Below are positions 9,280 through 18,558 of a DNA stretch of 64,000 nucleotides, in pieces; the first letter of the stretch is position 1; each line of letters opens with the position of its first letter. The translations under genes and the position numbers were made by a program. Where the stretch lies: positions 1-64,000 of the forward strand of contig CAKUWY010000005.1 in NCBI GenBank assembly GCA_934699585.1, read 5' to 3'. The notes below the pieces were generated by a model. It had not been told where the DNA came from and ran no database searches. It worked only from the letters and a program-made list of their open reading frames with translations. This DNA comes from an uncultured Fibrobacter sp. (GTDB lineage Bacteria; Fibrobacterota; Fibrobacteria; Fibrobacterales; Fibrobacteraceae).

Positions 9280-10281
9280 ATGAATAATATCGGATTGAAG
9301 ATAATGGCCTTCCTGTTCGGAATCGCCTTCTGGTTTTTTGTCATGTCCACCAAGGACTTTCAAATTACCATGGAGGTTCCCGTCAAGCTGGTCCGGTTGC
9401 CCGAACTCCTGGCAGTAGCCTCCAAGCCGCCCCACACCTTGCCCATTACCATCAAGGGTCCGGCCTTCGACCTTATCCGCATGCGCTGGAACTACATGAA
9501 CAAGGATTCCAACGCGGTTTCCATTGTCATCGACCTGCAAGAGGCGGAACTGGGCGCCACCCGCAGGCACATCGGGTCCAAAAATTTTTCGGCGCCGAAT
9601 TTTCCTAACGTGGAGTTCGTAGAACCGTCGAACCAGCTCCTGTTTCTGGACCTGGAACTTGACACCCGCATCGAGAGGAACATTCCCGTCAAGTCCAACG
9701 TGACCTTCGACCCGGCGCCCGGCTACATCATGACGGACGTTCCGAAAATCACCCCCGAGCAGATTCGCGTATCCGGCGCAAGAGACGCCCTGACCCGCAT
9801 CTTCGAAATCCCCACGGATTCCGTGCGGTTCGACAGCCTCACCGCCAACGACAATTTCAAGGTAGCCCTGAACCTGGAAACGTTCCCCGCCTACGTGACG
9901 CCCAGCGATTCCAGTGTCATCATGAGCATCGATATCCAGAAGCTGGAAAGCAAGACATTCCAGAAAATTCCGGTGCATCTTATCGGGCGTTACAACAAAG
10001 ACGAAGCAAAACTCTCTCCCGACACGGTTTCCATCAAGATTACCGGCGGCCAGAACGTGCTGGATTCCATCACGTCCCAGAATCTTCAGCTCTTTGTAGA
10101 AATCAACCGTTTTGCCATCGAAGACGTAGATAGCCTCGCGCCTACGGTCAAGATGAACCTGCCTTCTTCCGTGAACCGGGAAATGTCCATCAAGGGCTAC
10201 GAGCTTGTGCCCGACAAGGTGAAACTGGTCAAGACCGAAGTCACCGCAGCGCCTGTGGATTCCCTAGGAGAAGAGGAATAA
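9280..10281 (+). CDS. YbbR-like (CdaR-type) domain protein
   Basis: 333 residues: an N-terminal membrane anchor (IMAFLFGIAFWFFVMS) followed by repeated beta-rich YbbR-like units of about 80-90 residues (for example LPITIKGPAFDL, IRVSGARDAL, VSIKITGGQNVL). In other bacteria YbbR/CdaR proteins regulate a diadenylate cyclase, but no cyclase gene is seen here. Its TAA overlaps the tsaD start (TAATG), so the two genes are coupled. Confidence 0.75.
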   Translation: MNNIGLKIMAFLFGIAFWFFVMSTKDFQITMEVPVKLVRLPELLAVASKPPHTLPITIKGPAFDLIRMRWNYMNKDSNAVSIVIDLQEAELGATRRHIGSKNFSAPNFPNVEFVEPSNQLLFLDLELDTRIERNIPVKSNVTFDPAPGYIMTDVPKITPEQIRVSGARDALTRIFEIPTDSVRFDSLTANDNFKVALNLETFPAYVTPSDSSVIMSIDIQKLESKTFQKIPVHLIGRYNKDEAKLSPDTVSIKITGGQNVLDSITSQNLQLFVEINRFAIEDVDSLAPTVKMNLPSSVNREMSIKGYELVPDKVKLVKTEVTAAPVDSLGEEE

Positions 10282-11288
10282 TGCTCTGGCTCGGCATTGA
10301 ATCCAGCTGTGACGAAACCGCCTGCGCCGTGCTGCAAGACGAACCCCTGAAGGTCCTTTCTAACCCGCTCTACAGCCAGATTGACGAACACGCCCTCTAC
10401 GGAGGCGTCGTTCCCGAAATTGCCGCCAGAGCGCACCTGCAAAAGATTGCACCCATCGCCGAAGCCGCCGTCAAGGAAGCTGAAATAAAACTCACCGATA
10501 TCGACGCCATCGCCTACACCACGGGACCGGGGCTCATGGGGCCCTTGCTGGTGGGAGCAAGCTTTGCCAAAGGCCTTGCACGGGACTTGAACATCCCTGC
10601 CTACGGCATGAACCACCTGGAAGGCCACCTGGCCGCCGCATGGCTTTCGAACCCCGACATCGAACCACCTTTCTTGACGCTGACCGTTTCGGGCGGGCAT
10701 ACGGAACTGGTGCTGGAAGAACCTGGATTCAAGTACACCAGCATCGGACGCACCCGGGACGATGCCGCAGGGGAAGCCTTCGACAAGTGCGGAAAGCTCA
10801 TCGGGCTCAAGTACCCGGCAGGTGCCACCATCAGCAAACTGGGGCAAAACGGCAACCGCAAATTCGTAGAATTTCCCCGGGCGCTCCACACCCACGACAG
10901 CTGCGAGTTTTCTTTCAGCGGGCTCAAAACCGCAGTACTCCGCTACACCGAAACCCACGACCCCGAATACATCCAGAAAAACCTGGGTGACATTTGCGCC
11001 TCCCTAGAAGACGCCATCGTGGATAGCCTTGTCACCAAGACCATCAACGCCCTCAAAAAGACCAAGATGAAAACCCTGGTGATGGGAGGCGGCGTAAGCG
11101 CCAACGCCTGGCTCCGCACGAGACTCCTGGATTATTGCCAAAAGCACGGAGTGCGTTTCTGCATTCCGGACCGCAGCCTCAGTACCGACAACGGCGCCAT
11201 GATTGCCGCTGCGGCTATCCGCCGCCAAAAACAGGGCATGCTCAAATCGATAGACGTGGTGAAACCCTGGATGCCGCTGGCTATCTAG
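10281..11288 (+). CDS. tsaD: tRNA threonylcarbamoyladenosine synthase TsaD
   Basis: 335 residues, the usual TsaD length. GIESSCDETACAVL at the N-terminus is the ASKHA phosphate-1 motif, MNHLEGHLAA near residue 110 is the HxEGH metal site, TVSGGHTEL follows, and NAWLRTRL and DNGAMIAAAA close the fold. It transfers threonylcarbamoyl to A37 of tRNAs reading ANN codons, together with TsaB and TsaE, neither of which is in the window. Confidence 0.96.
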   Translation: MLWLGIESSCDETACAVLQDEPLKVLSNPLYSQIDEHALYGGVVPEIAARAHLQKIAPIAEAAVKEAEIKLTDIDAIAYTTGPGLMGPLLVGASFAKGLARDLNIPAYGMNHLEGHLAAAWLSNPDIEPPFLTLTVSGGHTELVLEEPGFKYTSIGRTRDDAAGEAFDKCGKLIGLKYPAGATISKLGQNGNRKFVEFPRALHTHDSCEFSFSGLKTAVLRYTETHDPEYIQKNLGDICASLEDAIVDSLVTKTINALKKTKMKTLVMGGGVSANAWLRTRLLDYCQKHGVRFCIPDRSLSTDNGAMIAAAAIRRQKQGMLKSIDVVKPWMPLAI

Positions 11289-11604
11289 CGGTCATTTCTT
11301 TGGTGATTTCTTTTCATCACTTTTCAGCGGAAACGCAAACTTGCCGAACAGCACGCAACCGGGCGAACCGGGGTCGCATTCCTTTTTCCGCTTGTCGCAA
11401 AAGGTATTCCGCAAGTATTTGCATTCGTAACTCATCTACCAAATGATAATAAAAATGAAAAGCTATATTTGGGGAGTATTCAGTTATGAGTTTTCAGTTA
11501 TGAGTTTTCAGTCTTCAGAATATAATTTGGCACCAAAGGTGCGATTATAAAAACTCACCACTCACAACTCATCACTCAAAACTCCCTTTATGGAGATCGT
11601 CATT
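11289..11604. other. Intergenic region with TATATT box and degenerate repeats
   Basis: Contains a TATATT box at 11464-11469, a degenerate TTATGAGTTTTCAG repeat run at about 11478-11515, an inverted repeat with TATAAT and GCACC arms around AAA (11521-11548), and a CACTCACAACTCATCACTC run at about 11556-11582. No gene is supported. Confidence 0.5.
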
Positions 11605-13443
11605 ATGGAACAAAAAAATCTCGAAAACGAACAGGAGACAATCCTTGACGAAACTCCACAAGAAGTGGGTTTTGACGATTTGGGCCTTGCTCCCGAAATT
11701 CTAGAAGCCGTCAAGGCCGCAGGTTACGAAACTCCCTCCCCCATCCAGGCGAAGGCCATTCCCGCCTTGCTGCAGGGCAAGAACCTGCTGGGTACGGCAC
11801 AGACTGGCACCGGCAAGACCGCAGCGTTTGCACTCCCGCTGCTTTCCCGCATAGAGTTCAACGGCAAGGACACCTCCCTGCTGGTGCTGACACCTACGCG
11901 GGAACTTTCTATCCAGGTGGCCGAAGCAATCCAGCAGTATGCCATGAAGCTTCCGAAGGTCCACGTGGTCCCCGTCTATGGCGGGCAAGACATTGCGGTG
12001 CAGTTCAAGGCATTAAAGCGGGCCGCCAACGTCATCGTGGCAACGCCGGGCCGGCTCATCGACCACCTCAAGCGGGGTTCGATTGTCCTGGACAAGGTCC
12101 AGGCGGTTGTTCTGGACGAAGCCGACGAAATGCTGGACATGGGATTCATGGAAGATGTAGAAACCATCCTGAGCAAGATTCCCAAAAACGCCCAGCGGGC
12201 GCTTTTCAGCGCCACCATGCCCAAAGAAGTCATCGAGATTATCGACGAACACCTGGGCGAGTACAGCGAAGCCCGTATCGAGGGCAAGACCACCACGGTG
12301 GAAAATATCCGCCAGCGCTTTTTGCTGGTCAAGAGCCACGACAAGATGGAGGCTCTCGCCCGGGTCATCGAAGGCGAAGATTTCGACGGCATGCTCATCT
12401 TTGTGCGGACCAAGCAGGCTACCTCCGAAGTTTCGGAACGGCTAGAAGCACGGGGCTTCAACGTAGCCCCTTTGAGTGGCGATTTGGCCCAGACTCTCAG
12501 AGAGCGGACCATCAACCGGCTCAAGATGGGAAAGCTGGACATCGTGGTGGCCACAGACGTCGCGGCCCGCGGAATCGACGTGGACCGCATTACCCACGTG
12601 GTGAACTACGACATTCCCTACGACACGGAATCCTATGTGCACCGTATCGGCCGTACCGGCCGCGCGGGCCGTAGCGGAAACGCCATACTGTTCATCACTC
12701 CTAGGGAACGGCGCCTGCTCAAGACCATCGAAAAGGCCACCCGCCAGCCCATCGAGGCCATGGCCCTCCCCAGCGCCGAACAGATCAGCGCAAAGCGCGT
12801 CGCCAATTTCCAGAAGAAAATTCAAGACAAACTAACAAATGCGAACCTCGACAAGTTCCGGGAAATCCTCATGAAGATGACGGTGGAACTGGGAACAAAT
12901 GTCGAAGACATCGCCGCCGCAGCACTGTACATGGCACAGGAACGGGAACCGTTGTTCCCCAAGATGGAACAGCTCTCTACCCCGAAGGTCCGGGACAACG
13001 GCGACCGCGACGACATGCCGGAAAAGCCCCGCAAGGAACGCAAGGAAGGCGCCAACGGTGTAGAAGAAGGCTACCTTCGTTACTACCTGGCGGTGGGCCG
13101 CAGGGACCATGTGTCCCCCCGGGACATCGTAGGCGCCATCGCCGGCGAGGCCGACATCAGCAGCGCCATCATCGGGCGTATCAAGCTCTTTGACAAGTTC
13201 AGCACCGTAGAACTTCCGGACAACACCGACCAGAGCGTGCTGGACATTCTCTCCGAAATGACCATCCGGGGTAACGACGCCAAGTTCCGGCTCATGACCG
13301 ACGACGCGCCGCCGCCAAAAGAACGCAAGAGCTTCAAGAGCAAAAAGGATTTCGGCAAGAAACCGAAGGGCAAAGAGAAGCCCTTCCGGGAATTTCACGG
13401 CGACAAGCCATTCCGCAAGACCCGCCGCTTCGGACGGCATTAA
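11605..13443 (+). CDS. deaD: DEAD-box RNA helicase with DbpA-type RNA-binding domain
   Basis: 612 residues from the ATG at 11605, which has GGAGA at 11592-11596 upstream; the in-frame ATG at 11590 has none. Helicase motifs in order: Q motif PSPIQAKAIP, AQTGTGKTAA, PTRELSIQ, DEADEMLDMGF, SATMP, IFVRTK, HRIGRTGRAGR. A DbpA-like RNA-binding fold occupies about residues 490-560, followed by a basic Lys/Arg/Phe-rich tail. Fits the DeaD/CsdA group acting in ribosome assembly or mRNA turnover. Confidence 0.9.
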   Translation: MEQKNLENEQETILDETPQEVGFDDLGLAPEILEAVKAAGYETPSPIQAKAIPALLQGKNLLGTAQTGTGKTAAFALPLLSRIEFNGKDTSLLVLTPTRELSIQVAEAIQQYAMKLPKVHVVPVYGGQDIAVQFKALKRAANVIVATPGRLIDHLKRGSIVLDKVQAVVLDEADEMLDMGFMEDVETILSKIPKNAQRALFSATMPKEVIEIIDEHLGEYSEARIEGKTTTVENIRQRFLLVKSHDKMEALARVIEGEDFDGMLIFVRTKQATSEVSERLEARGFNVAPLSGDLAQTLRERTINRLKMGKLDIVVATDVAARGIDVDRITHVVNYDIPYDTESYVHRIGRTGRAGRSGNAILFITPRERRLLKTIEKATRQPIEAMALPSAEQISAKRVANFQKKIQDKLTNANLDKFREILMKMTVELGTNVEDIAAAALYMAQEREPLFPKMEQLSTPKVRDNGDRDDMPEKPRKERKEGANGVEEGYLRYYLAVGRRDHVSPRDIVGAIAGEADISSAIIGRIKLFDKFSTVELPDNTDQSVLDILSEMTIRGNDAKFRLMTDDAPPPKERKSFKSKKDFGKKPKGKEKPFREFHGDKPFRKTRRFGRH

Positions 13444-13643
13444 GCGACCGCTCGGTCTTCTTCTATGGTCGATTCCCTCCGGAACAACCTCGCTCCCACC
13501 TAAAGGTGGCCATGTACACTAAGCACTAAAGTGCTAAGTGTCCAAAGCTCGCCAACACGACTCGTTAATACGAGTCGCTTTTGGCTCACGAGCGACCGCT
13601 CGGTCTTCTTCTATGGTCGATTCCCTCCGGAACAACCTCGCTC
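13444..13643. repeat. Structured repeat: 51-nt direct repeats around three hairpins
   Basis: A segment beginning GCGACCGCTCGGTCTTCTTC occurs at about 13444-13494 and again at 13592-13642, 148 nt apart. Between the copies lie three hairpins: CCACC-TAAA-GGTGG (13496-13509), a 12-bp stem with one mismatch (13516-13527 with 13530-13541), and CGACTCG-TTAATA-CGAGTCG (13558-13577). It fills the gap between the convergent helicase and the minus-strand gene. It could serve as a terminator or processing site. Confidence 0.7.
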
Positions 13644-13653
13644 TCGCAACCGC

Positions 13654-14556
13654 TCAATCCTTCACCAGTCCGTTCGCCTTATAGTAGGGCACATCCTTCA
13701 GCACCTCTTCGATCCAAGACTGCTTCAGCGGGTTGTTCCGCCATTCCTCGTGAAGGCTTCCCCGCTCCTTGGGGTACATCTGGGCCACGGCATCTTCGAC
13801 CGTCTTTTCTTGCGACAGTGCCGCCGCAAGCTCCGACGCGGCCGTATAGACCTGCGAAAGCCCTTCCGATTCCAGATTAAAATTCGTCGTGTGGCGGATA
13901 ACCGCCATCAGTAAAGCCGGGTCCACGTCTTCCCTGATGGACGCCTCCATCACAGGAAGACCGCACAGCTGTTCCGTACTCCAGGGCGCACCCTTATAGA
14001 CCAGCTCCAGCCGGTGATTTTCCCCTCTGGAATCAATCTTCACCAGGTAGCGGGCCCCAAGCCGTTGCTGCACTTTTTTCACTATACGGATTCCGCGGTT
14101 CTTGAACTGCTTGTAACCATCAAAGGAAATCCACAGAGTATCGTCCAGCCGCACAAGCCTCGGAGTCGTTGGCCGCTGCACCTCTTCGTTATAGATTTTC
14201 AGCAGGGCGGGCAGGCCGTAGGCAAGCTCCGGCGTCGGGCTTGTCAAATCGCAAACAGAATCGATGACGATAGCCTTTTCACTACCCAGGTTTGTGACCA
14301 TGGTCCTGGAATAATCCCTGAACACCAGCCTGGAATCTTGCCCGCCTTCGGCCATGTCGTGAGGATACAGCGCATAGGCCGCCGCAATCAATGCCATAAA
14401 AACGGCGAAGGCCAGCAGAGCCCAACGCACCTTGCGGTGGTGCCAAAGCAACTTCGCCCACGCCCTGCCCTTGGGAGTATGCCCCAGGTACAAGACAAGG
14501 AAAGCCGAAATGGCAATCCAAATAATCGCTATCACCAACAGTGCCACGCTATCCAA
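13654..14556 (-). CDS. Membrane protein with degenerate lytic-transglycosylase-like domain
   Basis: About 300 residues, starting at TTG 14556 or GTG 14547. Two N-terminal membrane segments (residues 4-24 and about 45-63) precede a periplasmic part. Residues about 205-260 resemble the SLT fold: DVDPALLMAVIRHTTNF aligns with the usual DPxLxxAxxRQES, but the catalytic Glu of the ES motif is replaced by Thr, and the later GLMQ motif is poorly kept. It is therefore probably a non-catalytic relative or an SLT-like binding protein. Assignment is tentative. Confidence 0.55.
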   Translation of the reverse strand: MDSVALLVIAIIWIAISAFLVLYLGHTPKGRAWAKLLWHHRKVRWALLAFAVFMALIAAAYALYPHDMAEGGQDSRLVFRDYSRTMVTNLGSEKAIVIDSVCDLTSPTPELAYGLPALLKIYNEEVQRPTTPRLVRLDDTLWISFDGYKQFKNRGIRIVKKVQQRLGARYLVKIDSRGENHRLELVYKGAPWSTEQLCGLPVMEASIREDVDPALLMAVIRHTTNFNLESEGLSQVYTAASELAAALSQEKTVEDAVAQMYPKERGSLHEEWRNNPLKQSWIEEVLKDVPYYKANGLVKD

Positions 14557-14562
14557 TATAAT
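14557..14562 (+). promoter_or_regulatory. Putative -10 box for the groES-like gene
   Basis: TATAAT at 14557-14562, 15 nt before the ATG at 14578, with GGGGAC in between that could act as Shine-Dalgarno. It overlaps the likely start of the divergent gene. Confidence 0.35.
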
Positions 14563-14577
14563 TTCTAATTTGGGGAC

Positions 14578-14961
14578 ATGCTGAATTCACTTGAAAATAT
14601 CGTCATCATCGGGGACAGAATCCTCATCAAGCCACTAGAGGCATCCAACAAGACCGGCAGCGGGCTCTACCTGCCTCCCAGTGTCAAGGAGCGCGACGCC
14701 GTGCATACGGGGCTGGTGGTCAAGGTGGGGCCGGGGTATCCGATTCCCGCCTCCAAGGATCCCGACGATTTGTTCAAGAACGAATCCCAGGACCCCATAA
14801 GCTACGTGCCCCTGCAAGTCAAGGAAGGAGACGAGGCCTTGTACCTCCATGCCGGCGGCTACGAAATAGAAATCAACGACGAACGCTATGTCGTCGTGGG
14901 TCAAAACGCCATTTTGCTAGTGCTGCGGAACGAAATCCCCGACAGCGTGGACAACCTGTAG
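14578..14961 (+). CDS. GroES-family co-chaperonin, long variant
   Basis: 127 residues against about 97 for standard GroES. The Cpn10 barrel is recognisable (IIGDRILIKPLEA at residues 10-22, GLYLPP, GLVVKVGPG, and a late YVVVGQNAILLVL strand). An insert of about 25 residues (PIPASKDPDDLFKN onward) separates the central strands. No groEL is adjacent. It may be a specialised co-chaperonin; similar long variants are known in the Bacteroidota/Fibrobacterota group. Confidence 0.75.
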   Translation: MLNSLENIVIIGDRILIKPLEASNKTGSGLYLPPSVKERDAVHTGLVVKVGPGYPIPASKDPDDLFKNESQDPISYVPLQVKEGDEALYLHAGGYEIEINDERYVVVGQNAILLVLRNEIPDSVDNL

Positions 14962-15000
14962 GTAAAAGTGCCGAAGCTAGGAGCCTAGGAAAAAACTCTA

Positions 15001-15876
15001 TCACTTACAAATAACCACTCGTGTTCCAATTTTCAGGATTGAAGGAACAACCGACGTACGGATTGTTTCTCCAGCAACCCCCCTTTGAATGACCTTGCCA
15101 TTCATATCAAATAAAAAAAAGGGTTTTCCACGCAGGGACTCGGGAATATGAGCTTTGCGATTTTCAAAAGCAATGCTTACGTCCGTCTTTTTCAGCTGCT
15201 GGATCAAGATGGAGTTCGCTTGGGCACATTCAGCCCTTTCTGGCACACTATACGGATCTTCGCAATAAGCAGCGGGCTTGGATGAATATTCAAGGCCGTT
15301 CGCTTTGCAGAATTCATCAATCCACTGTTTAAGTTGGCTAGGCGCATTATGCGCATAACTACAAACAATAAAATCATCTGTTTCCGTGCAGACATTCTTA
15401 TCTTCAACAAATTTGTTTATCGCCGTAACAAATAATGTTGCCAGGCTATCTGCCTCTTCATAACTCAAGTTCAGCGTTCCGCATTGCCGCCAGTGAAGGA
15501 ATTCTTCTTTAAAGACCGCACCTACACTATGAGATACACCTCTGTCGCTTTGCAAGCCCTTTAGCATTTCATAAGCATTATAGATGGAAAGGATGTTTCT
15601 TCCATTACTCTCATGTCTAAAAAGAAACACATTGGAATCAAGAAAAGCCTTTTCGCTTGACTCGACTTGTCGTTCTTTATTACATAGATAACCATCAGCC
15701 AGCGTTTCAGATACAGTATCATCAACAATTGAGGGTCCACCCCATAAAAAAGATGATGGACCATACCAAATCGTTGAATCTTTGAAATAGATATCTATAG
15801 GATCCGGAAGATAACATAAGCCTTCTGCAAAAATTATCATCGGAACAAAGAAGATAAGGATTAAAAACTTTTTCAT
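15001..15876 (-). CDS. Secreted hypothetical protein with T9SS-like C-terminal tail
   Basis: 291 residues: signal peptide (MKKFLILIFFVPMIIFAEG), a Cys- and Tyr-containing body I do not recognise, and a C-terminal block of about 60 residues (PESLRGKPFFLFDMNGKVIQ, then RTSVVPSILKIG and RVVICK) that resembles type IX secretion sorting domains. It probably goes to the cell surface or medium. It starts 14 nt downstream of the stop of the large C39-like gene, so the two form an operon. Base composition is clearly more AT-rich than the flanking genes. Confidence 0.65.
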   Translation of the reverse strand: MKKFLILIFFVPMIIFAEGLCYLPDPIDIYFKDSTIWYGPSSFLWGGPSIVDDTVSETLADGYLCNKERQVESSEKAFLDSNVFLFRHESNGRNILSIYNAYEMLKGLQSDRGVSHSVGAVFKEEFLHWRQCGTLNLSYEEADSLATLFVTAINKFVEDKNVCTETDDFIVCSYAHNAPSQLKQWIDEFCKANGLEYSSKPAAYCEDPYSVPERAECAQANSILIQQLKKTDVSIAFENRKAHIPESLRGKPFFLFDMNGKVIQRGVAGETIRTSVVPSILKIGTRVVICK

Positions 15877-15890
15877 ATTTTACAGCCTTC

Positions 15891-18509
15891 CTATTGTTGC
15901 GTATAAAGAGCATATCCTGATGGTTCTTGTTCCGGTTTAAAAGGAACTATTTCTAATTTCGATTGTTGATGTACTACGATTTCATCAGCATAGAACTGTC
16001 CAAACAAATCCTTTTTATGTGTTTGGCCCAACACTATTTTGGCATTAGGCGCAATAATCGTTCCACCCCAATTTGCATCAATGAATATTCTTTCTTTCCC
16101 GTAATAAAACAATCTGAAACCTTTTGCAAGTTCCCTTAAACCGATTTGATAATAAAGACAGAATTTTCCACGCCAAGTAAACTCTCCCTTTACATAAAGA
16201 TTCGTTTCATAAGTTGGTCTTGAAAATTTAATCAAACTCTCCGCATCTAGTTGTAGGTCCCCAATATAGACATTTCCCGCCGGAAAATAAATAATTCCGC
16301 CCGACTCAACTTTCAAGATTTTAAAATGGTCATCATCACTTAGAAAACATGTGTCGCCAGAATGAACGAATAGAACAGAGTCTCCCTCATCAAAGTCAGG
16401 CAATACAATATTTAATTTCCAAGGCCAATCCTCAATATCAAAGAGTTTATCAATAGTTACCCTACCATCGGGCCTTACCGATGCTAAATCATCAGTACCA
16501 TAGTAATTGACTGCAAAAATTGCATCTAGATTACTGCGGATAAACACATTATTCCGAGCATAAAGAAGTGCAGCAGAGGTTCCCACTCCCATAAACATTC
16601 CGTAATCGCACTCTGTATCTTCTGATGCATAAGCGCAATATTCAAATACATCACCTTTACATGTGACCCAGTCATTGACACTCAATTGTTTTTGAGCATA
16701 CAGCATAATTTCCTTCGGAAGTTCATTTGTCTCTAAGGATATTTTAGTCCCGTTTGCTCGATATGGCTCAGAATCCACACCATCCAGCAACCCATCATTA
16801 TCTGAATCGGGATCTAGTTCTGCACGCAAACCATCGCCATCAACATCGGCCATATATTCGGCGTCTATACCGAAAATAAACAGCATCTGATTCAAGTCTG
16901 CGTTCCCGCTCTTATACGAGCCCATTAAGTTCAGACGGCTTTTTTCCAGTATCGTATAGGAATATATTTCATCTTTGTCATTCACTCCATCAGAATCAGA
17001 ATCTACTAGTTCTGGATTTGTTCCGAATCGATAAACCTCATCAAAATTCGTAACACCATCATCATCTGAGTCAACCCATTCAATCCATAGATTACTTCCA
17101 TCAGAATGTTCAACGCCAAGCAGAGGGCTCATATTTCGCACTGTTTGACTAGGAGCATCAATTACCATATACCAAACAATTCTTCCAAGAAGAGAATCAA
17201 CCGAAAGCGTTCCATAATTTCCATTGTTGTCAACATTGACACATCTTACGTAATTTCCTTCAGTTGCCGTAATAAGCGCACTAATTAGCATAATATGATT
17301 GCTATTCGTATCCACAGACACATTTATAATTATTTCTTGATTACGCCCCAAAATTTTTTTCATCTCATCATAAGTCAAGGGCGTCGTGTGGTTAAATAAG
17401 ATATTGTAACTTCCAGTGGAATCCAAAGCGTAACTCAGTCCTTTTTGCATCTCCTGCGGAGAAGCTTCCGCTTCTCTCAAAAAACCAAATGCGTTAATAG
17501 AATCAAACAAATGTGTTATTCTATTTTTATTTACATACCATCTAATTTCATCCAGTGATAGATTTCCCCCATAAAAATGATTTAAGTTTTTTATAGCTAC
17601 GGCCCAGCAGGAGTGACTTTCATTCTCATCTAAAAACATCCTGTTCAAATGTGGTCTATCCCATTCCCGAAGTTCCGCGAATTCGCCCCACCCCACAACA
17701 AGCATCGGCGTGTCCTTATGACCCGATGCTGACGTTATGTTGTGGGACATTATTTCTCGAGTATGTAAATGAATCAAATCTTCAACACTTAAATAATTGA
17801 ACCCTGCTCCAACACCAGCACTAGCATAATCGGTTACTGCATTTTTCGCTTCAACTTTCCACAGGTAGTTCCCTGCATCTAGAGCCACAGATTCTCTACA
17901 TTTGTAAGTTTCCTTTTGGTATATCAGCTGAGAGTCTGAAGAATATATGGTTAGTCTGTATTTTTCCGCATTCGGAATACTATGCCATGCGAACGGGACA
18001 GAATCCCCTTCACCAAGAACAATTTTCGTTCCAGAAGTAAGCACCAAGGGAGATGCATCAGGCAAATGATTCCTATCGACATTCAACTCAACCTTGTCAT
18101 TAACAACAAAACTAGAAGACGCTATATAACTAGGGTCTCTACTCTTGTCTCTTGGTAGCCAATTTTCATTATGTATACCTAAACAAATACCCGACTCGTA
18201 AGGAAATATTCCCGAAGGCAAAGTGTCCACGGCCACCGTCACCACCCAGAGACTTTCGTTAAGAGAATCTACACTGAGACTTGCACCACCCAAATCATAG
18301 GCATCTACAACAGGCCTCCCGGATTCTCCGCTTACAAAGAATTTTACCCTCGTACTATAAAGGGGTTCACCAGCTTCATTCCTTATCCTAAGACGAAGAA
18401 CCATCAAGTTATTGGAATTAACCTGTTCGTCCATTGTTTCCACCGTTAAAGCAAAAACGTCGCAGGCGAACAAAAGGATAAAAACAATCTTTTCAAGAAA
18501 GGATTTCAT
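15891..18509 (-). CDS. Secreted C39-like cysteine peptidase with calcium-binding repeats
   Basis: 872 residues from the ATG at 18509 (MKSFLEKIVFILLFACDVFA signal peptide); the frame is open further upstream but only antisense to the AAA+ gene. A papain-like domain shows Cys near residue 300 (SHSCWAVAIKN) and His near 403 (NSNHIMLISAL), then VNVDNNG. Thrombospondin type 3-like repeats follow at about 470-575 (DSDDDGVTNFDE, DSDSDGVNDKDE, DSDNDGLLDGVD). The C-terminal 250 residues are beta-rich and unassigned. AT-rich, with no obvious sorting tail of its own. Substrate unknown. Confidence 0.7.
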   Translation of the reverse strand: MKSFLEKIVFILLFACDVFALTVETMDEQVNSNNLMVLRLRIRNEAGEPLYSTRVKFFVSGESGRPVVDAYDLGGASLSVDSLNESLWVVTVAVDTLPSGIFPYESGICLGIHNENWLPRDKSRDPSYIASSSFVVNDKVELNVDRNHLPDASPLVLTSGTKIVLGEGDSVPFAWHSIPNAEKYRLTIYSSDSQLIYQKETYKCRESVALDAGNYLWKVEAKNAVTDYASAGVGAGFNYLSVEDLIHLHTREIMSHNITSASGHKDTPMLVVGWGEFAELREWDRPHLNRMFLDENESHSCWAVAIKNLNHFYGGNLSLDEIRWYVNKNRITHLFDSINAFGFLREAEASPQEMQKGLSYALDSTGSYNILFNHTTPLTYDEMKKILGRNQEIIINVSVDTNSNHIMLISALITATEGNYVRCVNVDNNGNYGTLSVDSLLGRIVWYMVIDAPSQTVRNMSPLLGVEHSDGSNLWIEWVDSDDDGVTNFDEVYRFGTNPELVDSDSDGVNDKDEIYSYTILEKSRLNLMGSYKSGNADLNQMLFIFGIDAEYMADVDGDGLRAELDPDSDNDGLLDGVDSEPYRANGTKISLETNELPKEIMLYAQKQLSVNDWVTCKGDVFEYCAYASEDTECDYGMFMGVGTSAALLYARNNVFIRSNLDAIFAVNYYGTDDLASVRPDGRVTIDKLFDIEDWPWKLNIVLPDFDEGDSVLFVHSGDTCFLSDDDHFKILKVESGGIIYFPAGNVYIGDLQLDAESLIKFSRPTYETNLYVKGEFTWRGKFCLYYQIGLRELAKGFRLFYYGKERIFIDANWGGTIIAPNAKIVLGQTHKKDLFGQFYADEIVVHQQSKLEIVPFKPEQEPSGYALYTQQ

Positions 18510-18558
18510 GAGCAAATCGTTTAACTGAGCAAACAAGGCCCCAAAAGAGCTCTTTCTA

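Noticed and set aside
9271..9978. N-terminal extension of ftsX to 9978
   Set aside because: It would be antisense to the YbbR-like gene, and the FtsX homology begins only after 9270.
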